64,000 bases of DNA from Astropecten irregularis (taxonomy: Eukaryota > Echinodermata > Asteroidea > Paxillosida > Astropectinidae): NCBI GenBank assembly GCA_963971285.1, contig OZ020248.1, positions 10,726,001 to 10,790,000 on the forward strand. The letters are read 5' to 3'. Positions 33,708 to 45,090 of this stretch are shown here, one piece after another. A model generated the notes under the pieces. It did no database searches. It saw only the letters and a program-made list of their open reading frames with translations, and was not told where the DNA came from. A program made the position numbers and the translations under genes. The first letter of the stretch is position 1, and every line of letters starts with the position of its first letter.

Positions 33708-36700
33708 AGCAAGTATCTAGTTTACTTTCTTGGTATTTTTCCACATGTAGGGCTCATGTATACGGGATCCCTCCTGAGATGTCAATGGACTGGTGCTTGT
33801 GTTTTATCCACACAGACCACACTAACCATCGACTCCAAATGCGAGAACATTAGGAACTCGACGGCTAATTTATGAGGAATTGGCATTTTGGGTGAGTACA
33901 ACATTTTCAACCTTTTTATTTTGCATAGCGCAACTATACAGTACATCGACTCTCACTGCCCGGTCTGTGCGGCCAGTAGACCAATCTTTACCCGATCTAA
34001 CATCTCGGTATCGTAGTTCATTTTCTGCTTTTCAATTTTGTTTTCTGGAAAAAAGGAAAAGGGAAGGCCAAGATCATGTCAAATTCATAAATAAAATCAG
34101 AATCAACTGAAAGGTCATTAAAATTGCACTGCAGTAAGCAAATCCATTGGAAACATACTGGCACAGCAAGGTATAAGGACTGTCCATTGCGCACCATACA
34201 CAGTGTCGAAAAAACAAAATGGCGCCAGCCGGGATCAAATTGAACATGAGGGAAAACATTTGGACACTTATCCCCGTTTTGTCAGGCAGTGTAGGACGTC
34301 AATTTCAGACGTTTCATTCAGTCCAATCTTTCTTTCCCTCCAGTCTCGTCTCCCTTCCCTTCATCATGTATATACCCGCTGAGCACGGCTTGAATGGCCA
34401 GGAGCTAAAGCCCCTATAGATCGCATTATTATCGGCCTGGAAACCAGACACCGAGCGACCCTCAATCAACAATAACACCCGTGAAAAACAGGCGAAGGGT
34501 TCCCCCCGTATATCCTACCTTTGCAGCCGGTTTCATTATTATTCTATTTTTTTCACGCTCAAAAAACACCACTCTCGAGACTACAAGAGAGCATAACGGT
34601 TATCAGACAGCGGGTATAACCTCCGATGAATTCGTATACGGAATAGGAGGACGATCCTACGGTTAACTGTGCACTGTTGCAGCGGCGCTGAAACACATAG
34701 CACGCAGCACTACGGACTGCCATCATCAAAATATGCAATGCACTATACATACTCCGTCGAGAGAGAAAAAAGCAGTCCACCAGATCCCTGCTATACAGTA
34801 TAGACGGGGTTTACGCACGTTTATGGCAGAAAGGGCCGGTAGAATATCAGCGTGATTTGGCCGCCTTGTTGACCCCGTCTCCTCGCGGCCTTTCCCGGCC
34901 AACCCAATGCTCATATCTCCCGGCCAAACCCCTAATGGTTCACACGAGTATATACAACAACACAACACAACAAAACACTTGAAAACATCAAACCTTGTTT
35001 TCGTTCTGTAATTTTTTTTTTAGCTGGGCGCATAAATACACATTTTTAAATCACAAGCGATATTCTATATAAAAAATACTGACAATGTAACGTGGAGGCG
35101 GCCTAAGACATAATATACGTGTATATATATACAGACAATTCTAACCAAGCATTTTTTTCTGGAATAAATATTAAGCTTAGACTTAGAGTATAACTACTGT
35201 CATTGTTTTGTATCATAATGTCTTCGAAACAATTAAAGCATTGTACTTTCACGACTCATGAATGATATCCAAAATACAGCATAATTATGTTCAATTCATC
35301 TCTATCCGTGATACAATTACGTATTGGCCTATATAACAATGTTCCAATTGTTTGTATGCAAAACAAAAGACAATTGTTGCAAATGGGAACGGTGGAAATG
35401 GCTTCATTGAATAATGAATTGTTTTTGTTTTTTTAATATGGACCCACCTCCTATTATCACGTGACCATCCAAACATTGGCCGTGTATAGATTAATCCAAC
35501 ACAACCCCTTACCCAAATAATAGAGTTGTATTTTTATAATTATAATTTTTTTTACAAAAGTACAAAATAAAAAAAATGAATACTGGCAGTTTTTCGTTTG
35601 TGACAAATTGAAACCGACCCCACATTTCCTTATATTAATAGAGCCTTGATATCAGGTGTGGGGTCACATGGGGGTCACGTGGGTGTTCTTGGCAGCCGCG
35701 ATTCACTGGTTTCCACCTCCAGCATCATTATAAACCTACACGGCCAGAGTCATAACCATTCATTCAATAAAAAAATAATACCAACTTAAAACAAAACCAC
35801 ATTTTTTTTTAACCCTAAAGCTGCCATTAAAAATCGCACTGCCGCGGAGTTTTACATTATTCGTAATATATATTATATATACATTATAATAATTATAGAC
35901 CATCGCACCACGACGACTGTTTCATTCTGACAAACAGTTAAAACACTAATTAATACAGATACATTATTCCATAGTGTATTCACATTCACGGACGCAAAAC
36001 AGAATACAAAACCCTTACAAACAAATAAAAAGCTACACCAGGCTATTTCAGCGATGTACATCATCTAAAAGCTTAAATTAAATTGAATTTCATGATCCAC
36101 AGTACTTGGCATACACACAGTAGATGTGTATCTTTGTATCCATCCTCCCTTTCCTGTGCTAATTAATAATAATGCTCAATGAGTGGTGTTCCGTTTTATA
36201 CAAATTTTTCCCAGGTATTGCCTTTCTACATTTAAGTGCAACAACCCACACACAACCCAGAGTTGTTGTTTTTTCTAAAATGAATTTCCCGCCAAAATGA
36301 AAATAAACCGATTTGTGGTTTATTATAAATACACAGGTAGACAAAAAACAAAACTGCGATAAGGTATTAACAAGAAGAAGAGGCATGGCAAAATTCTGTA
36401 CAAGTTGAGCGAGTTTCGCTTATTTCGTTGGCGCAGTGCACAACAGTGAAATCAACGCACAGTGAAATGGTGAGTGCTAGTGCAGGATCAGACGCAAAGC
36501 CAACTCATTATAATATTACAAGTCCAGAAAAAAAACCCGGGTATAGGCGTATTATAGCACACAGCGAACTGGGGCCACTCGCCATGTTACTTGCACTCAG
36601 TAATGTGTGCTGGCTAAATGCAGCCCTATTTTACATCGTATAGAACAGGGTGATTTTTTTTCGGTCTTTAGTACAAGAGAGACGATCGGGTTTAAAGCCG

Positions 36701-37010
36701 TCTTCGTGTAATCATGGTAACGTGAACTGCACAACCGCGCGTTGAAATCCCAACCAGATCTGCAATTCTTAGCGGGGTATTTGCTTTGGTAGGCTAACGT
36801 ACGGAATTACCTCGGTACTAAATTCACTGGTTTAAAATAACACAGTATGTGTGTGTGTGTGTGGTTGTGTGTGAGGGTTTTTTAGATGCTACTTCTTGCT
36901 ATGCTAACCCTATATTTCCCTTCACCATCGCCTATGAATGAAATTATCCCCCTTCTGTGTAAATATCGAACAGACGTCACGTGACATTACTTGCCCAACG
37001 GCAAAATCCA
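33708..37010. other. CBX downstream flank, AT-rich, no gene recognised
   Basis: AT-rich sequence with homopolymer runs and a short TG run near 36845. None of the TIR families found elsewhere occurs here. Its left part may hold a neighbouring gene's regulatory DNA, but I see no coding signal. Confidence 0.4.
36319..36324 (-). promoter_or_regulatory. Candidate polyadenylation signal for the CBX gene
   Basis: AATAAA on the minus strand about 690 bp past the CBX stop, in an AT-rich stretch. It is a positional candidate only. Other AT-rich hexamers lie nearby and there is no transcript evidence. Confidence 0.25.
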
Positions 37011-40000
37011 TCACGCGCAACTCTGGAAAAACCCCTCGGGCGTGAAACTCTCCCTGACCGTGATGGTAAAGTCCCCGGCCGTGACGTCAGTCACGACGAT
37101 GTAATCCAGATTGTGGGGTTGGGCGGGGCTCCAGAACCGATGGGCAGGGGGCGGAGAGGAGGGGAGGGTTTTAGCTCTTGCCGTCCGCTCGGCCGGTGTG
37201 GTCGGCTTCTTGGCAGTCGGCGGCAGTGGCTTAGGCGGGGCAGGGGTCGAGCTACGACTGACGCTGAGATCGAGGGGAACGTTTGGGTCATGGACCGGGG
37301 AAGGAGGAGGCTGGATGACCTGGTGACCCAGTTTCCGCGCCATCGTCTTCTGCGGATGTGACGTGGAGGGCACCAGCGACGGTGAATTGTTGGAACTCTT
37401 CGGCAGGGGTCGCGCCTCGGCGTGGTGTAAATTGATGCGAACCGGGGCCCGTTTGGGAATCTGCAGTGCCTCCGAGTTTATAGTCTTACTTGCCACTGAG
37501 TTTGCCGCCCGGTTCGTAACAGGGCCGGCGGATTTGTCCCCGTTTGTGAACCTCTTTGGACTACATGCCGATGCCTTCTCCCATTGGAGTGACTTTGTCG
37601 GTATTGTCGCCTGTATATCACCGGCTGTTTTGGGCAGTGGGGTGGGTGTGTGGTCAATGCTGGCTGGTGCGGAGAAAGGGACCGATGGAGACTTTGCGGA
37701 GTTCGGAGCCCTCTCGGAAACTGGATCTTTACTGGGGATGGGCAGCCGCACAAGCAACGAGGGGGGCTTTGTCGACAGGGACAGTTTCTTGATAGGGGGC
37801 CCGGAGGTCGGCGACCTTTCCAAGCTGGTTGGTTTATTAGCAGGTGTTAAGGGACTTTCGCAGTTAGGCGCCTTTCCGGAGTTGGGCGTTTTTCCCTGGT
37901 TGGCTGGTCTGCTCTCGGTGATGGACGGCTTGTCTGCGTAGGTTATCGTCTTGGTGGCGATTGGCGGTTTCGTGGGCGGTTGCAGGTTGCCATTTCCGAC
38001 AGACCTGTCGGAGGTGGGCAATTTCTTAACCGTGGACTGTTTCTCCGCGGATGGGTTGGGCAAAACGCTACTAGCACTCGGCCTGTGACTGTTCGATGGT
38101 CGCTTAGAAATGGTCAATCTGTCCAGTTCTGCGCCAGTCTTACCAGAACCGTTCAACCTTTTCACACAGACCTGTTTGTTGGAGATGTGCAACTTGGGGA
38201 AAATGTTCTGGCCATTGACGGCGGGATTGGAGGACTTGTCGGCCGCGGGTAACCCGTTGTTGGTGGGCAGTTTGGCTTCGACCGCGGCCGGTCGTTCCGA
38301 GGGAGGAGACGGTCCCTTGTTTATGGACGCGATCTTAAGTATCGGGGGTCTGGCTGAAACCGGCTGTGCGTCGGATGTGCTCACTATCTGGCAAGAGGAT
38401 GGTTTGGGTGACGAGGGAGTACTTTTGGTGATGACTGAGGTTGCAGGGGAGGGAACAGGGCCTTCTGAAGTGGGTGGGGTCACGCCATCAGGTAGTTTCT
38501 CCTGGACCGTGGATTTCTCCGAACTGGGTTTGGTTACGGGAGCGGTCGGTCTGGTCGTGGACGCGGCTTCGACACTGGTCGGCAACTCGGTCGTAGTAGG
38601 TAGACTTTTAGGGCCGGGCGACGCCTGGGAAGCGGTCGGTGTTTGGGACCTGGGCGGGCTTTCTGCCTCGGGGCGTGGCGGTTTCCCGGACGGCGTGGGC
38701 CTGCTGTCGGTGGACTGTCTGTCTGATCTGTGTGGTTTCTCCTTGCTGTGACCGCTGGATTTGCCCGGGGAGTGCTGCCTCATGGAATTCGGAGACAGCG
38801 AAGAAGTGGAGAGAATGATGGAGATCCGATTGCCGTCTCCCTCGCTGATTCTAACGTTCGGTACCTTCTCGGGAGACGACAACTTCTTCGGGGAATGGAG
38901 AGCCGCTGTTGGGCTTTTAGCTGACGACCGTTCGGGGTTAGTCGCAGGAGAAGAGAGGTTATTTTTCGCGGCTCGCTGCGATGCAGAGTCGTCGGGGGTT
39001 GCACTAGTTTTGGGCGAGGCTGACTTCTCCACTGTCGTCAAGGCGCCGAGAGATTTATCAGAGATGTGCAAGACGGCAAGGGGTTTCTCCGGCATCTTTC
39101 CGGGGGATTTCACTCTCTTCTCTGCGGGGGGCTTGACGGAGTTGACCGAGTTGGAATCGCTGTCGTGGAAGTCCCAGACCGTGGAGTCGACGGGGACGGC
39201 TGGGGGAGGCCGGGGCTTCTTCTTCTTCCGAGCCTTCTTCTTGTCCTTGGTCGATTTGTGTTTCTTCAGCAGGCCCTTTTCCCCAGGGGCCTCCGTGGAG
39301 GAGGTGCGGTCACGCTGGCGGTGCTTCTTCTTGCGTTTCTTCTTTCCGCTCTTGTCGCCGCTGACTTTCTTCACCTTGGTGACCGAGGAGGAGGAGGAGG
39401 ACGACGACGTCGACTTTCGTTTCTTCAGTCGCACCTTGTCCCTGCGCCTCTTCTTGGGCCTCCTGAGCAGACCCGTCAGCTCCTCCTTCGGTTTGGAGTC
39501 CTTGGAATGTTTCAGCTTCTTGCCAGACTTGGCCTTGCGTTTGGACTTGAGGGCGTAGCTGATCTTGGCATCGGGAGCGCCGTGAGAGCGGCTGGCGGAT
39601 CCGCTCGTGGGCTTTCCCGCAATAACGCTCGGCTCTCGCTTCACGTGGTGATCACCGAGCGTGACGTCAGTCCCCGTGGACGCGCTCGCCGAACCGGAAC
39701 CACGGTCCTTCTGTCCGTCGCCGGCCATTTTGAAAGTTTTCTTGGGGAGCGGTTCCTCGTCATCTTCCCCGTTGTCATTATTGTCCTCTTCATCTTCGTC
39801 ATCCTCCTCTTCGTCATCCGTGGAATCCCCGTCGGTACCGGCCCCACCGCTACAACCACCGCCCTTACCACCGTCGCCACCACCATCGGTGCCCCGGGAG
39901 TTGTCAGCCGTACTATCGATCGTCCATGCCGTACTCGACGGGCCTTTGTTCCCCGTGGCTGTGGGCCGATCGCCCGCCTGGGCCGAGGCGTTCCCCGCTG

Positions 40001-40076
40001 CCGCACCGTCCTCATCCCCGTCCTTCGGTTGGGGTTTGAGTTCCGTACCGCTCAGCAATCCTGCACTGGACCGAAC
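37011..40076 (-). CDS. CBX: CBX terminal exon: disordered region, CtBP motif, Pc box
   Basis: One long exon of 3066 nt that starts after a TTGTCTTAG acceptor and stays open to TGA at 37011-37013. In order it encodes an acidic tract (DDEEEDDEDEED), a Lys/Arg-rich segment with an eight-serine run, a very long Pro/Ser/Thr region full of SP and KP dipeptides, PLDLS (codons at 37263-37277) and the Pc box (about 37026-37109). In mouse and human CBX2 a comparable basic, serine-rich segment compacts nucleosomes. The same role here is inferred from composition only. The exon is clearly GC-richer than its flanks and has no internal repeat insertion. Confidence 0.93.
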   Translation of the reverse strand, partial: VRSSAGLLSGTELKPQPKDGDEDGAAAGNASAQAGDRPTATGNKGPSSTAWTIDSTADNSRGTDGGGDGGKGGGCSGGAGTDGDSTDDEEEDDEDEEDNNDNGEDDEEPLPKKTFKMAGDGQKDRGSGSASASTGTDVTLGDHHVKREPSVIAGKPTSGSASRSHGAPDAKISYALKSKRKAKSGKKLKHSKDSKPKEELTGLLRRPKKRRRDKVRLKKRKSTSSSSSSSSVTKVKKVSGDKSGKKKRKKKHRQRDRTSSTEAPGEKGLLKKHKSTKDKKKARKKKKPRPPPAVPVDSTVWDFHDSDSNSVNSVKPPAEKRVKSPGKMPEKPLAVLHISDKSLGALTTVEKSASPKTSATPDDSASQRAAKNNLSSPATNPERSSAKSPTAALHSPKKLSSPEKVPNVRISEGDGNRISIILSTSSLSPNSMRQHSPGKSSGHSKEKPHRSDRQSTDSRPTPSGKPPRPEAESPPRSQTPTASQASPGPKSLPTTTELPTSVEAASTTRPTAPVTKPSSEKSTVQEKLPDGVTPPTSEGPVPSPATSVITKSTPSSPKPSSCQIVSTSDAQPVSARPPILKIASINKGPSPPSERPAAVEAKLPTNNGLPAADKSSNPAVNGQNIFPKLHISNKQVCVKRLNGSGKTGAELDRLTISKRPSNSHRPSASSVLPNPSAEKQSTVKKLPTSDRSVGNGNLQPPTKPPIATKTITYADKPSITESRPANQGKTPNSGKAPNCESPLTPANKPTSLERSPTSGPPIKKLSLSTKPPSLLVRLPIPSKDPVSERAPNSAKSPSVPFSAPASIDHTPTPLPKTAGDIQATIPTKSLQWEKASACSPKRFTNGDKSAGPVTNRAANSVASKTINSEALQIPKRAPVRINLHHAEARPLPKSSNNSPSLVPSTSHPQKTMARKLGHQVIQPPPSPVHDPNVPLDLSVSRSSTPAPPKPLPPTAKKPTTPAERTARAKTLPSSPPPAHRFWSPAQPHNLDYIVVTDVTAGDFTITVRESFTPEGFFQSCA

Positions 40077-41193
40077 CTAAGACAAAACCAGAAAGCTTAA
40101 TTATCATACGGCACATCCATAGGCGTACCATGCTTGAAAACCATTACTTTATTTGTACAAAGGGGGTAATCCATGCACAAAGGGCGGGGCCATTTGTTTC
40201 ACGTCAACATACAACATATTTTTTTTTTCGTAACGGCAAAGACAAAAACAACGAAAAAACAGGCTCACCTCGCCGAACCTCCTTTTTCTTTTTCTCCCCT
40301 TCTTGACGACCGTCGATTCGAGAGCCTTGCGCCTGTATTCAGCGTATATCAAGAGAGCAAGTATATTAATAAGAAAACCGTGAGTGGCGATCGACAACTG
40401 GGACTGAATCTAGAAAATGATGACGGGGACTACCATTGCGAGCACGTAGCCCCGTACTACTTGCCATATTGACACGGCCCCCGTAACTCATTATGTACGG
40501 ACACGTACACACACACACAGTATGCGATGAGGGGGAGAAAGAACACTGGGGAGACGAGCGCATAAATGCATAGCATATGAGCTTACCTGTCCTCGAACAT
40601 TTGAACGAGACGCTTGTCAAGAATATTGGCCTCGGGTTCCCATGTGCTGTATCTGGATGAGGGTAGAGAGGGTGGTTGGGTCAGAGAGAAACATTCATTA
40701 ACATCAATACACCTGCCATATCGAGTTCGGCTCCAGCCAAAAAAAAAACCATCCTTTAATTGATTGGGAGAAAGGCACATGAATGAATAATCAACTCAGG
40801 GTTGGGTTGAGGGAGATGGTGTACTTACTTCACCGACCAGCCTTTCCATTTCACCCGATATTCAGATTTCCCCTGCAGAGAAAGAGACGAATATAAAAAA
40901 GAACGACGGTTTGAATTAGTGCCAGTATGCATCACCGTAGCACATTATGCGGCGCGGCCAGCAGATAAGATTGCATACTTAAATCCACTCCACGATATAT
41001 TTTTTTTCTACTGCAGAGCTAGCTGCAGCACTGGCTCGCTGAGTGAGCGAGAGCGTACGGTGTCAACCCAAGCTGCATGCCCAATATGGTTGCACTTGCA
41101 AGCGCGGTGCTGTCTCTTACTCACCTTGCGATTTCTCCAGTTAAGCAGCGATTCCACAGCGTACACCCTCTCGCCGATTTCGGACAACTCCAT
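37011..41193 (-). CDS. CBX: Polycomb chromobox protein (CBX2/4/6/7/8 class), five coding exons
   Basis: CDS = complement(join(37011..40076, 40269..40332, 40587..40652, 40829..40872, 41125..41193)), about 1102 residues. All four introns (192, 254, 176 and 252 bp) have GT donors and AG acceptors, and the phases match. The protein opens MELSEIGERVYAVES and continues through the WKGW and YSTWEPEANILD blocks, which is a Polycomb chromodomain. The three H3K27me3 cage positions are present (Y11, W32, W35), as are V10 and L49 of the hydrophobic clasp. The C-terminus has LDYIVVTDVTAGDFTITV and EGFF, a Pc box, the family's RING1/RING1B-binding segment. PLDLS (about 1015-1019) fits the CtBP-binding PxDLS motif. 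By family, the product acts in the nucleus as the chromatin-reading subunit of canonical PRC1. At about 1100 residues it is longer than any human Polycomb CBX (roughly 250-560). The vertebrate paralogue it matches best is unclear, and it may descend from the single pre-duplication gene. The start has a strong context (A at -3, G at +4). Confidence 0.95.
40269..40332 (-). CDS. CBX: CBX coding exon 4 (basic patch after the chromodomain)
   Basis: 64 nt, with a GAATACAG acceptor and a GTGAGCC donor. It encodes RRKALESTVVKK, then GRKRKRRFGE. Vertebrate homologues have an AT-hook-like KRGPKPK motif at this point. Here the GPKPK core is absent and a plain GRKRKRR cluster takes its place, which probably still serves as a nuclear localisation or DNA-contact patch. 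The exon is recognised by position, splice sites and phase rather than by strong identity. Confidence 0.85.
40587..40652 (-). CDS. CBX: CBX coding exon 3 (chromodomain C-terminal helix)
   Basis: 66 nt between a CATCCAG acceptor and a GTAAGC donor. It completes K38 and then reads YSTWEPEANILDKRLVQMFED plus two bases of an arginine codon. The STWEPE and ILDxRL blocks are family hallmarks. Confidence 0.94.
40829..40872 (-). CDS. CBX: CBX coding exon 2 (chromodomain core)
   Basis: 44 nt, preceded by a CTCTGCAG acceptor and followed by a GTAAGTAC donor. It encodes GKSEYRVKWKGWSV and two bases of the next lysine codon. Both tryptophans of the methyl-lysine cage (W32, W35) are in this micro-exon. 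Its exact phase match to exons 1 and 3 is the main reason for accepting so short an exon. Confidence 0.92.
41125..41193 (-). CDS. CBX: CBX coding exon 1 (chromodomain N-terminus)
   Basis: 69 nt, 23 codons, from ATG to a phase-0 GTGAGTAAG donor. It encodes the first beta strand of the chromodomain, including V10 and cage residue Y11. Vertebrate paralogues have F here and Drosophila Pc has Y. The residues just before the splice site, LLNWRNRK, replace the usual basic KKRxRK run and carry an unusual W19. Confidence 0.93.
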
Positions 41194-44173
41194 GGTCGAT
41201 GTCGTCCACGGTCAACTGTGTAATACAGACGGACGACCGAAGTCGGCAGTGATGGCGGCTTGTAAATATGTCCCGTGTTTTTTTTTCCTCTCGTCGGTCT
41301 CTTCTTCTACATGAACACACAACACCCACATACAGTACATTCATATACACGCCGTGCCGTCTTCTGTCTGTTAGGCTGTGTGCTGTGTGTTCCTTTATTT
41401 CTCTCTCTTCTTTCTCAGGCTCTGTGTGGCTGTAGTGTACGTCGTGGCCCAATCAGCCGGCTTGTTGTATACACACTGGCACAGGAACCTCGCTGTGGCA
41501 TTCGCTGCGTGCACTAAATCAGCAAGGTCGTTGCATATGGGTGTGTACCTTTTGCCGCGAATGCACCGAGCATGGAGGGCTTATGTGCGTGTGTGTGTAG
41601 AACGGATACGATATCAGCGCACGGGGCACACGGCGCATATTACGGCATACACGCACTGCATACATGCTCCATGATGAAAGGGACTGAGGGGAATAATAAT
41701 AACAGGGCATATACACTCACTACACACAGCGCGCCAATGCAATGCAGCTAGACCTATACCGAGCCACGGTGTGTCTAGTCTAGCGCACTTACTAACTCAC
41801 GACCGGGGTATTCCAGCCGGCCATCCACCGTGCATGTGTGTCAAATCTTCCCATCGTGTCAGCGGCAGTTGTGAGCTGGGCCGCCGCCAGGCTAATGCGC
41901 TGCCGGTTATTAATGGCTCGCTCGTTGTGCGCGTTGATGGAACACGGTGCCGCGGTGGAATTCGATATTTTTTTCCCTCTCCCCCTCCCCCCTCTCCCCT
42001 CTTATATGTGCCAGTCACGTCAGTGGGGCGGCTTGTCTCTTCTTACTTGTCGTGTACGGGTATTCACAGTCTGGTCGGACCGGCGATCGAGGCTTGTGCT
42101 CAACACTCGGCCTCGTCACTGCCGACATAATGAGACAGATACAAGCTACGGTGGTACGGTACGGTACAACTTAAGCCAGGACTGCAAGTAGGCTAGAATA
42201 TACCCACCATCAGCTGTCTACAGTACACCTTTGAGTGTGGCGGTTCACCGTTAATTTAAAAAAAAATCCCTCCAAACCCCGCTGCGGTATGTCTATTAAT
42301 GTCCCGCGTTTTTTATTTCTCGCCTACGGCAACTTTTTTGGCGGCAAAGGCCTAGCTCTCTTTTCAGTTATGTTTTTTTTTTTTCGGGGCGGCAATTCGT
42401 GACATGGGTTAACTTATAAGTTGGCGCCCCTCTGTTGAGATTTTTGACTTTCTTTTTCTGCTCTTTCGTTTGGGTCACGGCTCAAAAACACCCGGGTTAT
42501 AGTAATGTTATGAGAGGAAACGGGTAAAGTCACGTGATATGAGTGAAAACTGAGCAGCACGGCAGCGTGCGGATGCGAGTAATTTGGGAAAGGTCGTACT
42601 GGGGAGGTCTTATCCCACCACTTAAAACATAGCACGCCAAGCAAGAGAACAGTACGTCGACATGAGGGTTACTTGTCATACAACTTCAACAACAACAGAC
42701 CGGCCACATTTACTATCACAACATAACATTGGCACTTGGAGAGTGGTCTCACCATGCAATGAAAAAGGATATATCTAATCCGAGGGACTGGTGTGAAGAA
42801 GAGACGGGGGAATGGAAGGGAGGAAGATTGATCCCCCTCCCTAAAAGAAAAAAACACCACGTCCTGACTGGTTTTTTTTTCTGGGTCAGGATGGTTGCCA
42901 GTAATATATACCCGGGGTGTTTTTTTTGTCTGATGGCAAGCCGCCCTAGCTGGCAATTCCCCCGACCCCCACCTCCTCCGTCTCTCTCTCTCACACCACT
43001 TCATCATAAATATCCATCAGCAGCGCGCCAAACGAAAACAAACTGCCGGAGACCGCGGTCAAATCTCTCCAAACATGCCCCGTTTTTTTTATAACGGGTT
43101 CCTCGTGAAAGTCAACGGTGTAATGTTTACCGCCAATGCACCCTCACCCCCACCGTGCACGTATATTACCTTGGTCCGTATAAGTACACAATTGCCAGTT
43201 CTTAACACAGTCACACACACAAATGTCACAAACAGCTCAAGTACATTTTCATAATGTCTGATCTGTGTGTGATTTCCATAGTTGAGAGAGGATGGTTGGG
43301 TGTTGGTTGGTCTTATACTCTTAACCCCTCCCCCTGTTTTTATGATAATATTCCGCCCCGCGTGCTAAGCCTGATTCACTGGGGCCCCCGAGTTCAGATG
43401 CGATTAACTGTACATATACACCCCCGTCATCAGCCGGGGGAGCCAGCCAGCCAACCCGACCAGCCAGCCAGCCTGCCCTGCTCTGACGCGCTGCGCTGCG
43501 CGCACTATCGCCCTACTAAATCGCATTACTCATGTGTCACCCGATCTGCGCCGTCGAAGCCTACTTCTTTTCCAGCCTTTAGAAAACAAAAAACGAGAAG
43601 AAAATTTGTTTGAAATAACTGGAACTGTCAGGCGCTTCGTACCCCCCCCCCCACTTCGTCGTTGTCACCAGCCCTTCTTCTTAAACCTCTCTACGGCCCC
43701 CCTGTATGGTCGTGTTGCCTCCCTCTATCAATATTCCAATAGACCCGAAGGCCGGGGCCCGTGCACCGAATCGCCCGCCCCGGCGGCTCCCCCGACCGAG
43801 CCAAAGTCACGGCCCCCAGACGCAGCCGATGAATAATTGAGAGCGCGGCACTCGGTCAAATGGAGTGCTGTAGGTGAAACTGATACGGCAAGTGTGGACG
43901 AACCTCTCGTAAATTCTCTCCACAAATAATACAAGGAAAGAAGGTCGCCCGATGAATTTTGGGTTGTAAAACGTAGTAACCACCGAGTAAAACTAAAACA
44001 GACGAAGTTTCGAAAGCTCCGAAAAAGCTTCATTTCAAGGTTTTAAACGCCATTTCCGCAATAATTTGACCCGATCAATTTGGCCTTTGGCCGCGGCGGG
44101 TAAACTTTGAAAGGCCAAAACAATAATGGGTTTTATACTCTTTATGGCGCCACGGTATCGCTGCAGTCACATG
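41194..44173. other. CBX upstream flank, no element copies found
   Basis: About 3 kb upstream of the CBX start codon, presumably holding the 5' UTR and promoter. It is moderately GC-rich with several short poly-T, poly-C and poly-A runs. I find no TATA box at a convincing distance and none of the window's dispersed families. Open frames here have no recognisable protein similarity. Confidence 0.4.
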
Positions 44174-44527
44174 ACTATCATACTTTGGTAGTATACCGAA
44201 ACAGAAATCTTCACAGATTTACCTATAACTTACATGGTATAAAGATGGTGATGGTAAAACCATATATCGTTACAATTTTTCTTCCTGAAATGCTGTATTT
44301 ATCCAGAAAAGAGTAAAACCAATACCAAAAACAATTTTGATCTTTTAAAGATCAACAATAACGGTGACAAGATTTTGAAAATACCGTATGCGTTTTTCAC
44401 CATTTTCTCAAATGTGGGCACCGTATGGGACTGCGAATTTCACAGATGACTGTTACTGTATCTGTCTTGATATTTTTGCCCATGAATCTGTATTTCGTTA
44501 AAAAACCCAAGTATGATATTACCTTTA
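44174..44527 (+). mobile_element. Family A element, left tip lost
   Basis: GACTATCATACTTTGGTAGT to GTATGATATTACCTTTAA. It marks the right boundary of the element-free CBX neighbourhood. Confidence 0.8.
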
Positions 44528-44812
44528 AAGATGAGAGAAATGTTTTTTTCCAACGGTTCTCCGACATGCATTAAAGGTAGAGCACGTAGAATTGGTAAGA
44601 ATGAAAAGCCTATGATTTGTTCCATCTACATTGCCGTTTATGAAGTTCACTGGTATTACATGTAAATTCTTTCCACTTGAAATTGCGGTCTTATTTTTCA
44701 AAGAAAATGGTTTTGAAAAAGCAGCTATTATGGTGCGATTTTTGTCGCGATATCGAAATTCATACAGATTAGTTAGTTAGTTTTGAAACCCGGAATTACA
44801 GGGGTCAAAGAC

Positions 44813-44988
44813 ATGGAGTTGCCAAGCACAAAACATTTCTTAACACAGAAATGTCTTGCCCAATAAAACAAAACACCATTAGAAATTCCATTTGATATTT
44901 ATGGTAAGCGGACAACAGCCAAAGAACAATCACAAGTGATACACGACACGTTGAAATTAAGTTGTTAATCCTTTTCTAAATTAATACA
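44813..44988. mobile_element. Family L fragment
   Basis: AGCACAAAACATTTCTTAAC, CCCAATAAAACAAAACACCA, CAATCACAAGTGATACACGA match the family L copy at 52264. Both outer ends are degraded. Confidence 0.55.
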
Positions 44989-44990
44989 AG

Positions 44991-45090
44991 TGATAAACTG
45001 CTGCAAACTGCTCATCATACATATTAATATTGACCTGAATTTATAAAATGACGACGCATGTCGATCCAAGTAGGATCTTTATCGAAGGAT
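44991..45090 (-). repeat. Family I block, diverged
   Basis: TGATAAACTGCTGCAAACTG to GTAGGATCTTTATCGAAGG. The middle segment is shortened. Confidence 0.6.

Noticed and set aside
37363-40100. Long open frames on the plus strand (up to 344 codons) opposite the CBX terminal exon
   Set aside because: Composition shadows of a GC-rich coding exon. They have no family features and overlap one another in different frames.
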